Below are positions 5,501-6,204 of a stretch of 6,204 nt of DNA, one piece after another. The stretch comes from Saprospiraceae bacterium. Its GTDB lineage: Bacteria > Bacteroidota > Bacteroidia > Chitinophagales > Saprospiraceae. The notes under the pieces are model-generated. The model did no database searches. It was not told where the DNA came from and worked only from the letters and a program-made list of their open reading frames with translations. The translations under genes and the position numbers were made by a program. Numbering within the stretch: position 1 is the first letter of the stretch; the number at the start of each line of letters is the position of its first letter. Where the stretch lies: contig JAHDCE010000271.1 of the NCBI GenBank assembly GCA_020630045.1, positions 1-6,204 on the forward strand, written 5' to 3'.

Positions 5501-6204
5501 AAATTAGAGGAGGGGAAATCAGAGTAAATGGAAAACCGATGCGAATTCAAAGCATCGGGGGGGATTTGAATGTCATACAGGTGGAGTTGAGTACCATCGA
5601 CGAATTAGAATTGAGGCATGATTGGTATATGGAAAGGAAGTTGTCCAGGACTGAAATACAGAAACTGTCATATGGGAATATCAACGAATTCGATTTAGCT
5701 CCAAGAGTGGCTTCCTCAAGAATAGTGACGGTGAGCGGTAATCCTGTGATGGGTGTCCGTATAGTTAGTGAAAAATATCGAATTGACGAATATACGGATA
5801 GGGATGGGAGGTTTGAGGTTACTCCAATGTCGTGGTATCCAAACGATGAGATTGAAGTGGTTTTATATGGAACTGATGGCACATTAAATCAGAAAATTGC
5901 ATTCAGTCCGGAGACCATCAGGCGATTATATTATTTGTCAGAAAGTCCTGAATTTAATATAGAAACCCCGACGACAAATGATTTCAAAGGTTGGGTCCAG
6001 GAAGGCGATGCGGCATACCAGTCTAAGGATTATGAAGCAGCGTTGAAGGCCTATAAGAAAGCGGTGCACTTAAGACCCTCAAGTCATGAGGCGATTAATA
6101 AGGTCTTAAAAGCCGAACAGCAAATCGAAGTTCAAAGAACAGAGACGATTATGACGACATCCGATGCGGATGCCTATGAAGAAAAGGGGAATGCGGCGTA
6201 TAGG
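2581..6204 (+). CDS. large membrane scaffold/sensor protein with vWA-like and TPR regions, 3' partial
   Basis: 1208 codons without a stop, running off the window end; numbering assumes start at 2581. Residues 2-99 are a helical domain resembling the N-terminal part of CoxE-like vWA partners of MoxR ATPases (AKSPEDQLRLEAHFNDAF near 55-72). Membrane spans lie at about 101-117, 281-300 and 753-768. Flanking basic residues predict N-terminus inside, 118-280 outside, 301-752 inside and the rest outside. Within the inner part, about 390-500 looks like a Rossmannoid, vWA-related fold (DYLILIQ, VHVERFFYGSD, SRLVILGTGYG, RLLLTP), but a DxSxS metal site is absent. The outside part has C776, C777, C796, C815, C914 and C946. 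About 1047-1100 resembles a carboxypeptidase-regulatory-like beta domain (GNPVMGVRI, YTDRDGRFEV). A TPR occupies 1138-1171 and another starts near 1198. Arginine codon use changes after 5460. Related large proteins often end in an FGE-sulfatase (SUMF1) domain, which may lie downstream; this is a guess. Confidence 0.82.
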   Translation, partial: MNPSVRKYQLISEFLRHAEGDGYELGTGGRLRLHALVEQLPDDIPADQLGKYLIPVLAKSPEDQLRLEAHFNDAFKWTEAQNAIPDEIPRKGNSGKYLKWIFIVLALLLLPLFYFIYQTLFNSIPEPVEPPQKRKYFQEDFQLRKGEEISICLTDTIERFGKLVSVVDGVPMSGEDPQGNRYQLDGLCFEYEAVGEPGKYFPIDVPMWDAEKHILIVRYVATILSPDEIPIDPKDNYGQVEDEVADLLLKKEVLPYNEPIDRLVVADVPAWVEFHSRYRWVFFGMFFLLAGFLGILLRWFFDEKRKEEAESNSLLVVDSDPNTKPPYVLQLELEDNGGVRFDEGVGLTVRKLRERMSGDAMRLNLGATIGATIKQGGRFAPMYKAMTQTADYLILIQRHGRNDHRATLYDRFFELFRKNEVHVERFFYGSDLRLCRNEEYPDGIRLSELANRYGTSRLVILGTGYGLFHLRSGRLAKWSSLLENWKERLLLTPVEMDAWTRRENRLEELIKVLPASHEALAYWVDALQTDKDKNWEEWKEILPVFARERVKFEDGIVPTLERYYSRTEIEWSAVCAVYPELHWDMTLDLGHYLEERNGVKGLCDTEQIASLCRLSWFVEGKMPRAVRMELMAYLQANNPNLLKDVRKRLNDILERQSIPTDSVAYDDRRMHIAMNQWMLADNAQEKRIWESEVEQCLAKGGTGDMLMLKHVSDADMSALDFRVPVSWNKYLGEGDEGISPEGGQEEKPRSQKWIPMLIGCLVILAALFHPGRAYDCCHQDSKVPWLYYFMPSFSTCGEWSSNYRDPVSGRILRLCVDGEKDQILYDGHQLLNDLESMSDEEVEESLTTIGIWQGDWEYSMEDTLMDAVVKVPYNLSAAYYNIAADRFNEIVKEMPGKPDEESILNNADLEEAVCPWLERSRKMVELGGGKANVYLGAINALSESFCDEFVEPDGSDDISSKELGIMMKSRTGGEIRGGEIRVNGKPMRIQSIGGDLNVIQVELSTIDELELRHDWYMERKLSRTEIQKLSYGNINEFDLAPRVASSRIVTVSGNPVMGVRIVSEKYRIDEYTDRDGRFEVTPMSWYPNDEIEVVLYGTDGTLNQKIAFSPETIRRLYYLSESPEFNIETPTTNDFKGWVQEGDAAYQSKDYEAALKAYKKAVHLRPSSHEAINKVLKAEQQIEVQRTETIMTTSDADAYEEKGNAAYR
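2841..2860. repeat. short hairpin with CCGGAAGG centre, copy 4
   Basis: The best copy: AATTCCCC and GGGGAATT form a perfect eight-pair stem around a GGAA loop. It is in the membrane-protein gene, in the third codon phase (I-P-R-K-G-N), just before the first membrane span. Confidence 0.6.
4794..4809. repeat. short hairpin with CCGGAAGG centre, copy 5
   Basis: TTCGCC and GGTGGA pair around GGAA with two wobble positions if read as RNA. It is in the linker ahead of the third membrane span, encoding S-P-E-G-G. This is the most degenerate stem of the set, although the octamer itself is exact. Confidence 0.35.

Noticed and set aside
5113..5550. Minus-strand open frame of 145 codons
   Set aside because: A shadow of the membrane-protein gene in another frame; no motif and no plausible start context.

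Overview
The window reads as a chromosomal accessory region of a Bacteroidota bacterium, possibly of the Saprospiria type. The evidence is the lack of strong Shine-Dalgarno sequences, moderate GC content, and the gene families present. The taxonomic call is inference from style and gene content and was not checked by any search. All supported genes are on the + strand.

Layout: (1) 47-478 encodes a small AT-rich protein resembling DUF2262/DUF6985-type proteins. It looks compositionally foreign to the rest. (2) A 69-base gap holds a perfect 12-base palindrome. (3) 548-1474 encodes a MoxR-type AAA+ ATPase with intact Walker A, Walker B and sensor 1. (4) 1497-2585 encodes a PGN_0703-like protein with a PD-(D/E)XK-type nuclease signature. 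It is interrupted, in frame, by a 158-base palindromic miniature element (1811-1968) flanked by a TTAA duplication. Removing the element plus one TTAA copy restores an uninterrupted SSQPLAFNLFGEL core. (5) From 2581 to the window end runs an open frame of 1208 codons with no stop. It has no ATG near its 5' end and appears to begin at an ATT codon that overlaps the stop of the nuclease gene. The product is a three-membrane-span protein with a CoxE/vWA-partner-like N-terminus, a large cytoplasmic domain containing a degenerate vWA-like Rossmannoid segment, and an outside part with scattered cysteines, a carboxypeptidase-regulatory-like beta domain and TPR repeats. It continues past the window.

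Genes 3 to 5 are tightly spaced (22 bases, then a 1-base overlap) and probably form one operon. MoxR ATPases usually work with vWA-domain partners. Here the only vWA-like candidate is inside the membrane protein, and a nuclease is encoded between them. A reasonable hypothesis is a MoxR-powered conflict or stress system: the membrane protein senses or scaffolds, the MoxR ATPase remodels, and the nuclease is the effector. This is inferred from domains and order only.

A second DNA-level pattern is the octamer CCGGAAGG, found five times on the + strand between 2035 and 4805. Each copy sits at the centre of a short hairpin, and the copies fall in all three codon phases. No RNA genes, CRISPR arrays, tRNAs or convincing terminators were seen.
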